DNA from: Bacteroidales bacterium
Lineage (GTDB): Bacteria; Bacteroidota; Bacteroidia; Bacteroidales; UBA932
Reading direction: 5' to 3'
NCBI GenBank assembly: GCA_017559545.1
Contig: JAFYRK010000007.1
Location: 1 to 64,000, forward strand
Length of the DNA: 64,000 nucleotides
Position 1 is the first letter of the stretch. Each line of letters starts with the position of its first letter. Made by a program: the position numbers and the translations under genes. Under the pieces are notes generated by a model, which worked only from the letters and a program-made list of their open reading frames with translations, made no database searches and was not told the origin of the DNA. This document shows positions 51,038 through 59,382 of this stretch, in pieces.

Positions 51038-52460
51038 ACTTCAAGATGAGTCCTGCACTCTTCTGATAGAACTCACCTACATCTCCGTATACTCCAACAG
51101 TCAATGCGACAGGAAGCTTCGCAATGTTTTGGAGAAGGACCGTCTCAAGCGCCATTGACAACTGCCACAGATCCGAAGACAGCGGATGATAATATGTTCC
51201 GAAATTCTCTGTAAAAGTAGCCTTGAAGGTATATGGAACCTTATAGATGGTGCCCTTCATTCCGATATGGTATCCCCTGACCCTATTATTCATCACTCCA
51301 CGGCACACACCATCCTCTCCTGGAACCATAGGCACCATAAGAGGCAGACCTATCATCCTGCCATAATAAGTCCATCCCGAATAGTAATAGCTATTATTGA
51401 AGTAGTCATCCCTACCACCTACCACCACTTTTCCATACCACGGGCTGTCCGGATCCTGACCGGCCATCTCCTCTGGGGTTGCCGGCCTGTCATGCACCAC
51501 ACCTGACTGCCATGTTGTGTTGATATACTCGCATGTCAGATCCGTAAGTAGTCCCTGAGTACGTCCTGAAGAGAATTGGAATGTCCACACTCCATCCGGG
51601 AAATTCTGGAAACACATGCCTGAATTATCCTCAAACGGCTTATCATACTGAAATGTATAAGTACGCGTTCCTCTTCGCCATATGAGCCTTGCCCATTCAT
51701 TGCCAAGGTGATTTCCATATACATTCAGCTGGTCAGACAAAGTATCGCCCTCGCCACCTCTTTTAGCAAAGAAAACCTTCACATAGTCGTTTAATGAAGC
51801 CTGGATGCCTGTTCCACCCCACTGCGCATAATGATGAAATCCAGCCATGAGTTCTACCGTCCTGCCCGCAGCAATCCTTATCGCAATAGCCTTATCATGT
51901 ACCATGGTGCCTTTGACAAATCTATTGTCTGACATGTAATAATGAGCGAGGTTGCCTTTTACGGCAAACCACTTACCCTTCTCGAAATATATCCAGTCTG
52001 AATATAGGTTCACGCCAGGAAGGTTACGTGCATTGCCGGACATTATGATGTCACCGCCGGTGATGGACAAGTCTCCAAGATCACCATGTCGTGGCTTGAG
52101 ACCCAAATCGGCATGCAGCATTTTCCAGCCAGCACTGACATATGCCCTGTCGACTAACCCATAGACCGGTTCAGGATTCAATATGCTTTTCATGGAACAG
52201 GCTCCGACCAAGTTTGCGCCTGCACTGAAATAGAACCCCTTGTCGGTCTCATATAAAATGTCGCCGCCTGCAGTCATCAGACCCGAATTTCTGACGGGTA
52301 GAATACCGTCTTCGCCTGTCCTCGCCCAGAACGGCAAATACTCACCGGTACCACCTGTCATACGCAGGGACGCATACCAATTTGACTGCCAACCATTTGC
52401 ACTTGCATTCAGCTGACATAGAAGGCATATCTGGAACAACAAAAAAAGTAACTTCTTCAT
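51009..52460 (-). CDS. Wzi-like capsule assembly outer-membrane protein
   Basis: This 483-residue protein starts at ATG 52460, giving a signal peptide (KKLLFLLFQICLLCQLNASA). Alternating aromatic strands make up a beta-barrel ending in LILKFTYGGSASF with a terminal Phe. Family stretches include YLPFWARTGEDGILPVRNSG, DRAYVSAGWKMLHADLGLK, GDIIMSGNARNLPGVNLYSD and LNVYGNHLGNEWARLIW. In E. coli, Wzi helps attach capsule to the cell surface; in Bacteroidetes the family is widespread, often without a capsule locus. Its promoter box is fused to that of hutH in one 18-bp palindrome. Confidence 0.88.
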   Translation of the reverse strand: MKKLLFLLFQICLLCQLNASANGWQSNWYASLRMTGGTGEYLPFWARTGEDGILPVRNSGLMTAGGDILYETDKGFYFSAGANLVGACSMKSILNPEPVYGLVDRAYVSAGWKMLHADLGLKPRHGDLGDLSITGGDIIMSGNARNLPGVNLYSDWIYFEKGKWFAVKGNLAHYYMSDNRFVKGTMVHDKAIAIRIAAGRTVELMAGFHHYAQWGGTGIQASLNDYVKVFFAKRGGEGDTLSDQLNVYGNHLGNEWARLIWRRGTRTYTFQYDKPFEDNSGMCFQNFPDGVWTFQFSSGRTQGLLTDLTCEYINTTWQSGVVHDRPATPEEMAGQDPDSPWYGKVVVGGRDDYFNNSYYYSGWTYYGRMIGLPLMVPMVPGEDGVCRGVMNNRVRGYHIGMKGTIYKVPYTFKATFTENFGTYYHPLSSDLWQLSMALETVLLQNIAKLPVALTVGVYGDVGEFYQKSAGLILKFTYGGSASF

Positions 52461-52468
52461 ATTGTCAG

Positions 52469-52486
52469 CAAATATAATTATATTTG
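52469..52486. promoter_or_regulatory. Fused divergent -7 elements of the wzi-like and hutH genes
   Basis: CAAATATAATTATATTTG is a perfect 18-bp palindrome. It contains TATATTTG (TAnnTTTG) on the plus strand at 52479-52486 for hutH and the same octamer on the minus strand at 52476-52469 for the wzi-like gene. The boxes are 2 bp apart, so the two promoters should exclude each other. The wzi-like ATG is only 9 bases from its box, implying a very short leader. Confidence 0.55.
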
Positions 52487-52508
52487 TATGATATAAAATA
52501 ACAAAAGC

Positions 52509-53981
52509 ATGGACCATATAATTTCAAACAAAAGACTTACTATCGAAATGGCAGGTGCTCTTCTGGAGCCAGGATCAAAACTGACCCTCAGCAATGACTC
52601 CAAGGAGGCGATTCTGAAATGCCGCAGATATCTCGACAGCAAGATGGAGGACATAGGCAGACCAGTCTATGGAGTGACCACAGGTTTCGGTTCGCTCTGC
52701 AACATCACCATCCCAGCAGAGGATCTCTCGCAGCTCCAGCACAACCTCGTGATGTCACACGCATGCGGCACCGGAGAGACTGTCCGTCCTGAGATCGTCA
52801 AGCTGATGCTCCTGCTTAAGGTCCAGTCGCTTTCATATGGTTATTCAGGCGTTCAGCTTGTGACTGTGGAGCGTCTGATGGAAATGTTCAACAATGACAT
52901 TCTCCCAGTGGTATACCAGCAGGGTTCACTTGGAGCTTCCGGAGACCTCGCACCATTGGCACACCTCTGTCTCCCTCTTATCGGACTTGGCGAGGTCGTA
53001 TATAAAGGCGAAGTGCGTCAGTCTGCTGATGTATGGGCAGAACTTGGATGGGAGCCTATCAAGCTCCAGTCAAAAGAGGGACTCGCGCTGCTCAACGGCA
53101 CACAGTTCATGAGCGCGCACGCAGTCTGGTCACTGCTCCAGGCAGAGCGTCTGTCTGACTGGGCAGACAAGATCGGAGCGATGTCTCTTGAAGCATATGA
53201 CGGCCGTATCGAACCATTCTACTCACACGTGCATGAAGTACGTGCGCACAAGGGTCAGATAGAGACAGCCGCACGCTTCCGCGAACTCCTCGAAGGCAGC
53301 GAAATCATCAGGCAGCCTAAGGTTCATGTGCAGGATCCTTATTCATTCCGCTGCATCCCACAGGTGCATGGAGCATCAAAGGACACCATCCGCTATGTGA
53401 AGTCTGTCATTGAGATCGAGATCAACAGTGCAACAGACAACCCGACAGTGTTCCCTGACGAGGATCTCATCATCTCTGCCGGCAACTTCCACGGACAGCC
53501 TGTCGCTATTCCTATGGACATGCTCACTATAGCTCTTTCAGAGCTCTCAAACATCTCCGAGCGTCGTATCTATAAACTTATTTCAGGTCAGAGAGGACTC
53601 CCTAACTTCCTCGTGGCAAAGCCAGGACTGAACAGTGGCTTCATGATTCCGCAGTATACAGCTGCATCTATCGTGAGCCAGAGCAAGGGTCTCTGCATGC
53701 CTGCTTCCGCTGACTCTATCCCATCATCACAGGGTCAGGAAGACCATGTCAGCATGGGCGCGAATGCTGCCACAAAACTTGTACGCGTGGTGGAGAACAC
53801 AGAGAGAGTCTTGGCTATCGAACTCTTCAATGCAGCCCAGGCCCTTGAGTTCCGCAGACCTCTCCGCTCGTCATGGACAATTGAGAAGATCTTCGCCGGC
53901 TACCGCAAGGTGGTACCGTTCATCGATGATGACCGTTACATGCACCCTCTCATCGAGAAGTCTATCGACTTTATCCGTTAA
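52509..53981 (+). CDS. hutH: Histidine ammonia-lyase
   Basis: This 490-residue cytoplasmic homotetramer-type enzyme eliminates ammonia from histidine to give urocanate. The MIO cofactor forms from Ala143-Ser144-Gly145 in GSLGASGDLAPLAHL. Other marks are YGVTTGFGSL, LLNGTQFMSAHAVWSL, QDPYSFRCIPQVHGASKDTI, ATDNPTVF and SQGQEDHVSMGANAATK. It is the first step of the pathway but lies apart from ftcD-hutU, separated by the GT2 and Wzi-like genes. It ends before a 14-bp-stem bidirectional terminator. Confidence 0.97.
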   Translation: MDHIISNKRLTIEMAGALLEPGSKLTLSNDSKEAILKCRRYLDSKMEDIGRPVYGVTTGFGSLCNITIPAEDLSQLQHNLVMSHACGTGETVRPEIVKLMLLLKVQSLSYGYSGVQLVTVERLMEMFNNDILPVVYQQGSLGASGDLAPLAHLCLPLIGLGEVVYKGEVRQSADVWAELGWEPIKLQSKEGLALLNGTQFMSAHAVWSLLQAERLSDWADKIGAMSLEAYDGRIEPFYSHVHEVRAHKGQIETAARFRELLEGSEIIRQPKVHVQDPYSFRCIPQVHGASKDTIRYVKSVIEIEINSATDNPTVFPDEDLIISAGNFHGQPVAIPMDMLTIALSELSNISERRIYKLISGQRGLPNFLVAKPGLNSGFMIPQYTAASIVSQSKGLCMPASADSIPSSQGQEDHVSMGANAATKLVRVVENTERVLAIELFNAAQALEFRRPLRSSWTIEKIFAGYRKVVPFIDDDRYMHPLIEKSIDFIR

Positions 53982-54008
53982 AACATAACGTTTACCATTA
54001 CTAAATCA

Positions 54009-54060
54009 TTATACCCCACATCATTTTTGAGTAATTCTCGATGATGTGGGGTATTATTAT
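54009..54060. terminator. Bidirectional terminator between hutH and the TIR/SLOG-like gene
   Basis: Perfect 14-bp stem ATACCCCACATCAT (54011-54024) / ATGATGTGGGGTAT (54041-54054) with a 16-nt loop. A T-rich tract follows on the plus strand (TATTATTTTATT), with A/T-rich sequence on the other side. It serves both convergent genes. Confidence 0.85.
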
Positions 54061-54067
54061 TTTATTA

Positions 54068-55132
54068 TCACAAGAAACGCACAATAATCCAAGTCAATAA
54101 GTATGATATAAGGAAAAGCGCTGCCAGAGCCAGGATCGACATCGGGAGTATCTTAGTTATATTATTCCTATTCTGTTCCCTCAACTTTTCCTTTCTCTCC
54201 TCCAGTCTCATTGCCTCAACTTCCTCTAATGACAGGTTCAGGATGGACATATACCCACTTAATGAATTGTCGAATGGAATTGCCTGGCCTCCACATTCGA
54301 AGAAAAAGTTCATTCCGCAGGATTGTACATCATCTGGCATCCCAAAGGTTTCACCGAATATCGCTTTGACTTCCGAATACTTTTCAGGGTTATCCACGAT
54401 AAACACAATCTTTTCCTTCATTGATATAGCCTGCTCAATTTCCCACATACAACTCTTGCTATTGTTTATCAGAATGAATACTTTCTCGGCCTTCAGCATA
54501 AGAGAAGCAACCTTTGCCTGCCATTCCTGATTATCCGCATATACTCTATAAGCACCTATAGGACTATCCAATTCCTTGGGCATACCGACAGCACAAAGAG
54601 GAGAATTGGTGCCATATTCAACAGCCTCGGCAAAAATACGCTCACTGAAATCATTCCCGGAGAGTTCATCCTTGCTTCCAAAAGGAAGGTCATCCTCAAA
54701 GCCTCTTAAATAGAGATAGAAACTCGGTGTACACTCCAGATATTCATCTACTGTCTGATATGAAACATTTCCATAAAGTCCATTCTCCGCCTTCCTCTTC
54801 AATTCCAGATAGAAAACAATAGTTAAAATTGTATAGAGGAATATTATTATAAATAATACAATAGCATCATAACGTGCATATATCAAACTCCTGATGATAT
54901 TCATCAGAAAAATTGACAGAAAAGCAATGACAAACCACCAGATAAGTATCTTTTTCCTCTTCAAAATCAGATGCTTTCTCAACTTTGTCGCCTCTAACAC
55001 ATCTGATGTGGCATCCATACGTTTACAAGCACGTTTATCATAGTTTTTTATTATAAAATAATAGACTGCCAGAAACAGATTGAAATAAATTACGATAGCT
55101 AACATAATACTTATATAGTTTATGATTGACAA
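54068..55132 (-). CDS. Multi-span membrane protein with a TIR/SLOG-like cytoplasmic domain
   Basis: This 354-residue protein has membrane helices at about 4-28, 60-81, 87-109 and 328-352. Between the third and fourth is a soluble alpha/beta domain: FYLYLRGFEDD (138-148), AVGMPKELDSPIGAYRVYAD (181-200), then NQEWQAKVASLMLKAEKVFI, and CMWEIEQAI. This order (an LRxFxDD strand, a VGxPxE...GAxRxY loop, a WQ helix, then a strand and WEI) recurs in uncharacterised bacterial membrane proteins. It resembles Rossmann-like TIR or SLOG folds that bind nucleotides. A nucleotide-sensing or NAD-related role is speculative. It interrupts the hutH-hutI pair on the opposite strand. Confidence 0.65.
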   Translation of the reverse strand: MSIINYISIMLAIVIYFNLFLAVYYFIIKNYDKRACKRMDATSDVLEATKLRKHLILKRKKILIWWFVIAFLSIFLMNIIRSLIYARYDAIVLFIIIFLYTILTIVFYLELKRKAENGLYGNVSYQTVDEYLECTPSFYLYLRGFEDDLPFGSKDELSGNDFSERIFAEAVEYGTNSPLCAVGMPKELDSPIGAYRVYADNQEWQAKVASLMLKAEKVFILINNSKSCMWEIEQAISMKEKIVFIVDNPEKYSEVKAIFGETFGMPDDVQSCGMNFFFECGGQAIPFDNSLSGYMSILNLSLEEVEAMRLEERKEKLREQNRNNITKILPMSILALAALFLISYLLTWIIVRFL

Positions 55133-55152
55133 ACAAAAGTAGAAAAAAATAT

Positions 55153-55160
55153 TAACTTTG
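55153..55160 (+). promoter_or_regulatory. -7 element of hutI
   Basis: TAACTTTG matches TAnnTTTG and ends 21 bases before the ATG at 55182. The TTG at 55158 lies within it. Confidence 0.55.
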
Positions 55161-55181
55161 TTTAGTCATAAATATTACTTA

Positions 55182-56444
55182 ATGAGAACAATAATCTATA
55201 ATATCGGTACTCTGGCGGGAATACTGCCTGCAGACGTAAGGAAGCTGGAGGGAGCCCAGATGAACTCTGTGGAGTGCATCGAGAATGCATATCTGGTTAT
55301 CGAGGACGGCATCATCACCGACTTTGGTAGTTGCACTTGTGGTTGTAGTGGCATTCAAAACCCTGCTACCACTATAACCACTGACGTTGAATATATCGAC
55401 GCTCAGGGGGGATTTGTAATGCCGACTTTCTGTGACAGTCACACTCATATCGTGTATGCAGGCTGCCGTGACGGCGAGTTCAGAGACAAGATTGCTGGAC
55501 TAAGCTATGAGGAAATCGCTGCACGAGGCGGTGGAATCCTCAATTCTGCAGACCTTCTCCACGACACATCTGAAGACGATCTATACGAACAATCAATGGT
55601 ACGTGTCCGCGAAATCATGGCTATGGGTACCGGAGCTGTAGAAATCAAGAGTGGCTATGGACTCACAGTTGAAGATGAACTAAAGATGCTCCGAGTCATC
55701 AGACGCATCAAAGAGACTGCTCCTCTGACAGTAAAGGCGAACTTCCTTGGCGCACACGCTGTAGGACGCGCATACAAAGGACGTCAGTCTGAGTATGTGG
55801 AACTCGTGTGCAATGAGATGCTTCCGGCTGTCGCAGCTGAGGGGCTCGCTGACTTCGTGGATGTATTCTGCGATGCAGGCTTCTTCACAGTTGAAGATAC
55901 TGATAAGATTCTCACCAAGGCTGCCGAATATGGCATCACGCCGAAGATACACGCAAACGAGCTTGAAGTATCGGGTGGAGTACAGGTCGGAGTGAAACAC
56001 GGCGCTCTTTCGGTAGACCATCTTGAGAAGACCACCGAGGCCGAGATCGAAGCACTCAGGGGCAGCGGGACCATGCCGACCATGCTCCCTGGATGCTCAT
56101 TCTTCCTTGGCATCCCGTACGGAAATGCTAAAGGCTACATTGAGGCAGGCCTCCCTGTAGCACTTGCGTCTGACTACAACCCGGGATCAAGCCCAAGCGG
56201 CAACATGCGCTTTGTCATGGCACTGGGATGTATCCGCATGCGCCTCACACCGGAGCAGTCATTCAACGCCTGCACCATAAACACTGCATATGCTATGGGC
56301 GTAAGTGACCAGCTCGGCTCGATCACAATCGGCAAGAAAGCCAACCTTATCATCACCAAGCCGGTCCCATCTCTAGCCTTCATCCCATACAGCCACCAGA
56401 CACCGGTCATCGACCGCGTAATCCTCGGCAGCGTCACCATTTAG
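55182..56444 (+). CDS. hutI: Imidazolonepropionase
   Basis: This 420-residue amidohydrolase-fold metalloenzyme hydrolyses imidazolone-5-propionate to N-formimino-glutamate, the substrate of the FtcD domain. Metal and substrate motifs are CDSHTHIVYAG (HxH), KSGYGLTVEDELKMLRVIR, NFLGAHAVGRAYKG, IHANELEVSGGVQVG, SVDHLEKTTEAEI and ASDYNPGSSPSGNMRF. The N-terminal strands carry a small Cys/Thr-rich insertion (GSCTCGCSG, about residues 48-56) not usual in the family. It has its own promoter and completes the pathway. Confidence 0.96.
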   Translation: MRTIIYNIGTLAGILPADVRKLEGAQMNSVECIENAYLVIEDGIITDFGSCTCGCSGIQNPATTITTDVEYIDAQGGFVMPTFCDSHTHIVYAGCRDGEFRDKIAGLSYEEIAARGGGILNSADLLHDTSEDDLYEQSMVRVREIMAMGTGAVEIKSGYGLTVEDELKMLRVIRRIKETAPLTVKANFLGAHAVGRAYKGRQSEYVELVCNEMLPAVAAEGLADFVDVFCDAGFFTVEDTDKILTKAAEYGITPKIHANELEVSGGVQVGVKHGALSVDHLEKTTEAEIEALRGSGTMPTMLPGCSFFLGIPYGNAKGYIEAGLPVALASDYNPGSSPSGNMRFVMALGCIRMRLTPEQSFNACTINTAYAMGVSDQLGSITIGKKANLIITKPVPSLAFIPYSHQTPVIDRVILGSVTI

Positions 56445-56503
56445 CCGCAAACCGCCTGGCACTGGTATTGTAATCATGATCGGAGACTTTAAAACGAACT
56501 GAC

Positions 56504-56989
56504 ATGATTACAAGTAAATTGCAGAAGGTCATCAATGACCAGATTACAGCTGAGCTATGGTCGGCCCATCTGTACCTCCAGATGGCATATTTCCTCAAGA
56601 TGCTCGGATGGGAGGGATACTCACACTGGATGAAGGTGCATGCTGCTGAAGAGAAGAAGCATGCGATGGAAATGGGAGACTATCTCACTGACAGAGGCGG
56701 ACAGGTCAGACTCCAGATGATCAACCTGGTGCCGGAAGGCTGGGGAACAGTACTGGAGGTGTTTGAACATTCGCTCAACCAGGAGAAGATGGTGTCAAAG
56801 ATGATTAACAAGATCGTCCTGCTCGCAATTGAGGAACAGGATTTTGCGACTGAGAACTTCTTCAGGAGGTTTGTGGATGAGCAAGTGGAAGAAGAGGCTT
56901 TATTTGCAGGAATTGTCGACAGATTGAAGAGCAGTGGAAATGATGGGCTGCTTTTCATCGACAAGGAATTAGGTAGCAGACAAAAATAA
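56504..56989 (+). CDS. ftnA: Bacterial non-haem ferritin
   Basis: This 161-residue four-helix-bundle iron store has LWSAHLYLQMAYFLKMLGWEG (ferroxidase region, helix A), HAAEEKKHAMEMGDYL (the E-xx-H of helix B) and EEQDFATENFFRRFVDEQVEEE (helices C/D). All ferroxidase glutamates and the helix-B His seem present. It oxidises ferrous iron and stores the mineral in a 24-mer in the cytoplasm. It is monocistronic in appearance. Its stop codon overlaps the left arm of a large inverted repeat. Confidence 0.95.
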   Translation: MITSKLQKVINDQITAELWSAHLYLQMAYFLKMLGWEGYSHWMKVHAAEEKKHAMEMGDYLTDRGGQVRLQMINLVPEGWGTVLEVFEHSLNQEKMVSKMINKIVLLAIEEQDFATENFFRRFVDEQVEEEALFAGIVDRLKSSGNDGLLFIDKELGSRQK

Positions 56990-57083
56990 ACCAAGGCCCT
57001 TGGTCCTTGACGACATTGGCTCCCGAAAAGGGAAGGGGCCCACGTAGTGGGAAGGATCGTCTGGGACCAAGGGCCTTGGTTTT
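56989..57083. terminator. Long branched inverted-repeat element after ferritin
   Basis: Perfect 18-bp arms AACCAAGGCCCTTGGTCC (56989-57006) and GGACCAAGGGCCTTGGTT (57064-57081) are followed by TTTTATATAAA. Inside, GACGA (57009-57013) pairs with TCGTC (57057-57061). Two small hairpins fill the middle: TCCC/GGGA with a 5-nt loop (57021-57033) and CCCAC/GTGGG with a 3-nt loop (57039-57051). The predicted fold is a closed junction with two branches. It certainly can terminate ferritin transcription; its extra architecture suggests a structured RNA or mobile hairpin. Confidence 0.75.
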
Positions 57084-57098
57084 ATATAAATCTACTGA

Positions 57099-59336
57099 TT
57101 ACTCCGCAAGAAGAGTGTCAACTGTTGCGAGAGAGTCTGTACATTCTACTACTTCCTCAATAGCCTCAACTGCATTGTAACGAGGGAGCGGTGACTGGAG
57201 ACCTGCCCATGAGAGGAGGTTGGACATCCAGAGACCACCAGCTACAACTACAAGAGCAGCCAGAGCAATAGCCCACTTCTTCCACGGTGCAAGACCTGTC
57301 TTTGCAAACGGATCCTTAAGCTTCATCTTAGGGAATTTTGCAGAATCTGTCAGAGTCTCACCGAATGGAATGCTGATCTTTGAAGCGGCATTGACAGCCC
57401 AGCCGTTAGCATTGAGGAGCGGCGCGATGTTGCGGCGACGGAGTTTAAGCCATGCAAGGACCATTGCCGGACCTGAAATCAGGAGAAGCACACCCACAAG
57501 AGCGAGGATGAGCTGCCACCACGCCAACGCGAAGATACCCTTGGCAAGAGCAGCGAGAGCCGTACCGATCATACCGACTGCCATACCGATGGCAGCAAAG
57601 ATACCAGCAAACTTGGCAATATCGAACGGTGGTGTTGCAGCAGGCTTGCCGTCTGCTCCTGCAGCTGGAACAGCAGTCGGAGCAGCATTGATCTTGGCTG
57701 TTGCATTAGCCATCATCTTTGCATCCTTATCAGCCGCGCTCTTGTTGATAAGATTCTCAATAGCTGTAGCCATTCTGCGATATGGTGACCAGAAAGACTG
57801 TGCGATGCTGATAGGATTGTCAACAACCTTAGTAATCACAGCATCCCACTCAAGACCAGTATTGTCATAGTAGATTGCGTTCTTTCCTACAACGAGATCA
57901 CCAATTTCTCCTACAGTCACAGCAGCCACGATAGCGAGCTTGCCAGGCTTAGACTTAGTGGTACAGTCGCAGTAAACAAGGAACATTCCGCTGGCAGCAG
58001 CAGACGCATTATGCTTTGCAGCATCAGCAACCTGCATACAGAAACGGCACTCCCTCTGGTCAATGATTAGACAACCTGACTGGAAGATTGCAGAAACGCC
58101 CTTGTCCTTAGTATAGAAATCACTGAGAGTAACAAAGTTACGGAGAAGTCTATAGAAATCACAGAGAACATAGAGGAACTTATCTACCATCTCGATGTTT
58201 GCAGCTTCCTCCGCGAGAGCAGCATCCTGAGCTACAAGTTCAAGAAGAGCAGCCTTCTTGTCCTCTGCAAGGAACTTCTTCACTGCCTCAAGACCAAGAG
58301 CCTCAACAGCTGCACCGGCCTTCGCACCCTTCCAAGCAGTATAAGCAGCAAATGCAGCACCTACAGCAGACCAATCTGCCTCTGTGAGCTTTTTCTTGTC
58401 AGCGAAAGCCACAGACTTTACAAGCTCAAACTGGGCAGCCCATGCCGGATTGACAGGCCCAGAAAGATCAATCTCTGCCTTTCCTGTCACACGAGCGATA
58501 GGATATGCAGCAATCTCATCCATCTTGCCGGTAAGGTTCTCAGCGCTGATAGCCTGAATTCCAGCAGTCTGCACATCAAGAGAAGCAACGCTTTCAGGAG
58601 AGAACGCTGCAAGTTTCGAGCGCATGAAGAAGTCCTTCACCTTTGCATCAAGCGCATTGTAAGCCGCAATGACAGCATCAGTCTTATCTGCAAAAGGAGC
58701 CTCAACAGCAGTCTCGGTCCAAGCAACATAATCTGCGAGAGCCTTATAGAAGTTCTCGATCATCTCTGCGTTAACGCCCATAGCACCGCTTCTGTCAGCA
58801 ACACCGCCCATAGCTGCAACAGCAGCAGCGATAACTGCCTTCACATCTGCATCATCTGATGATGCCTCTGTAATGATACCATCGCCGTTGAAACGTGTCT
58901 TAGCGAAGATCGCAGCAATGTCCTTTGTATCTGCAAGAGAGATCACACCACCATCCTTGCCGAGATTCTCAAGAATCTGCTTAGCCGCAGCATAGATCTT
59001 CTTTCCGTCAACATTCTCCTGATCGATTGCATCAAGAGAAATTGAATCCTGACCTGCCGTAAGGACATTAAGGTCCTTTACCACAGCGCAAAGCCACTTT
59101 GAAGTAGCAATCACATCATTCACACGGATCTTGCCGTCAGCATCCGTATCCATGTATGAGAGGCTCTTCTCGTCAATCTCCAGACCCTTCACAGGACATG
59201 AAAGGACTGTCCACATCTTTGGATCAAGCTCATCAAGGTGAGCGATATCCTCACCTGTCGAAATCTTCACACGTGAAGCTCCACCGATATTGGCGAACTC
59301 CCACCTGTACTTCTTTTCTTTGTTAATGATTGCCAT
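57099..59336 (-). CDS. Large EF-hand-containing membrane protein of unknown function
   Basis: This 745-residue protein has no signal peptide. A calcium-binding loop DTDADGKIRVND (63-74) is canonical, and a second, partial one is FNGDGIITEAS (149-159). The middle is helical and Ala-rich. It contains a Cys-bearing segment (FQSGCLIIDQRECRFCMQVA, then YCDC), which could bind metal. The last third has hydrophobic helices near 580-650 and 700-725 and a low-complexity Ala/Pro linker before them. I cannot name a family with confidence. The gene is convergent with ferritin across the branched inverted repeat and is 46 bases downstream of the CYTH gene, so those two may be cotranscribed. Confidence 0.8.
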   Translation of the reverse strand: MAIINKEKKYRWEFANIGGASRVKISTGEDIAHLDELDPKMWTVLSCPVKGLEIDEKSLSYMDTDADGKIRVNDVIATSKWLCAVVKDLNVLTAGQDSISLDAIDQENVDGKKIYAAAKQILENLGKDGGVISLADTKDIAAIFAKTRFNGDGIITEASSDDADVKAVIAAAVAAMGGVADRSGAMGVNAEMIENFYKALADYVAWTETAVEAPFADKTDAVIAAYNALDAKVKDFFMRSKLAAFSPESVASLDVQTAGIQAISAENLTGKMDEIAAYPIARVTGKAEIDLSGPVNPAWAAQFELVKSVAFADKKKLTEADWSAVGAAFAAYTAWKGAKAGAAVEALGLEAVKKFLAEDKKAALLELVAQDAALAEEAANIEMVDKFLYVLCDFYRLLRNFVTLSDFYTKDKGVSAIFQSGCLIIDQRECRFCMQVADAAKHNASAAASGMFLVYCDCTTKSKPGKLAIVAAVTVGEIGDLVVGKNAIYYDNTGLEWDAVITKVVDNPISIAQSFWSPYRRMATAIENLINKSAADKDAKMMANATAKINAAPTAVPAAGADGKPAATPPFDIAKFAGIFAAIGMAVGMIGTALAALAKGIFALAWWQLILALVGVLLLISGPAMVLAWLKLRRRNIAPLLNANGWAVNAASKISIPFGETLTDSAKFPKMKLKDPFAKTGLAPWKKWAIALAALVVVAGGLWMSNLLSWAGLQSPLPRYNAVEAIEEVVECTDSLATVDTLLAE

Positions 59337-59382
59337 ATAAATGAAAATTTGATTAAAATCATATATAAAACACCTCCAATGG

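Noticed and set aside
57220..57870. 216-codon plus-strand frame rich in Ala and Arg
   Set aside because: Mirror of the Ala-rich EF-hand membrane protein; Ala codons read backwards give long open frames.
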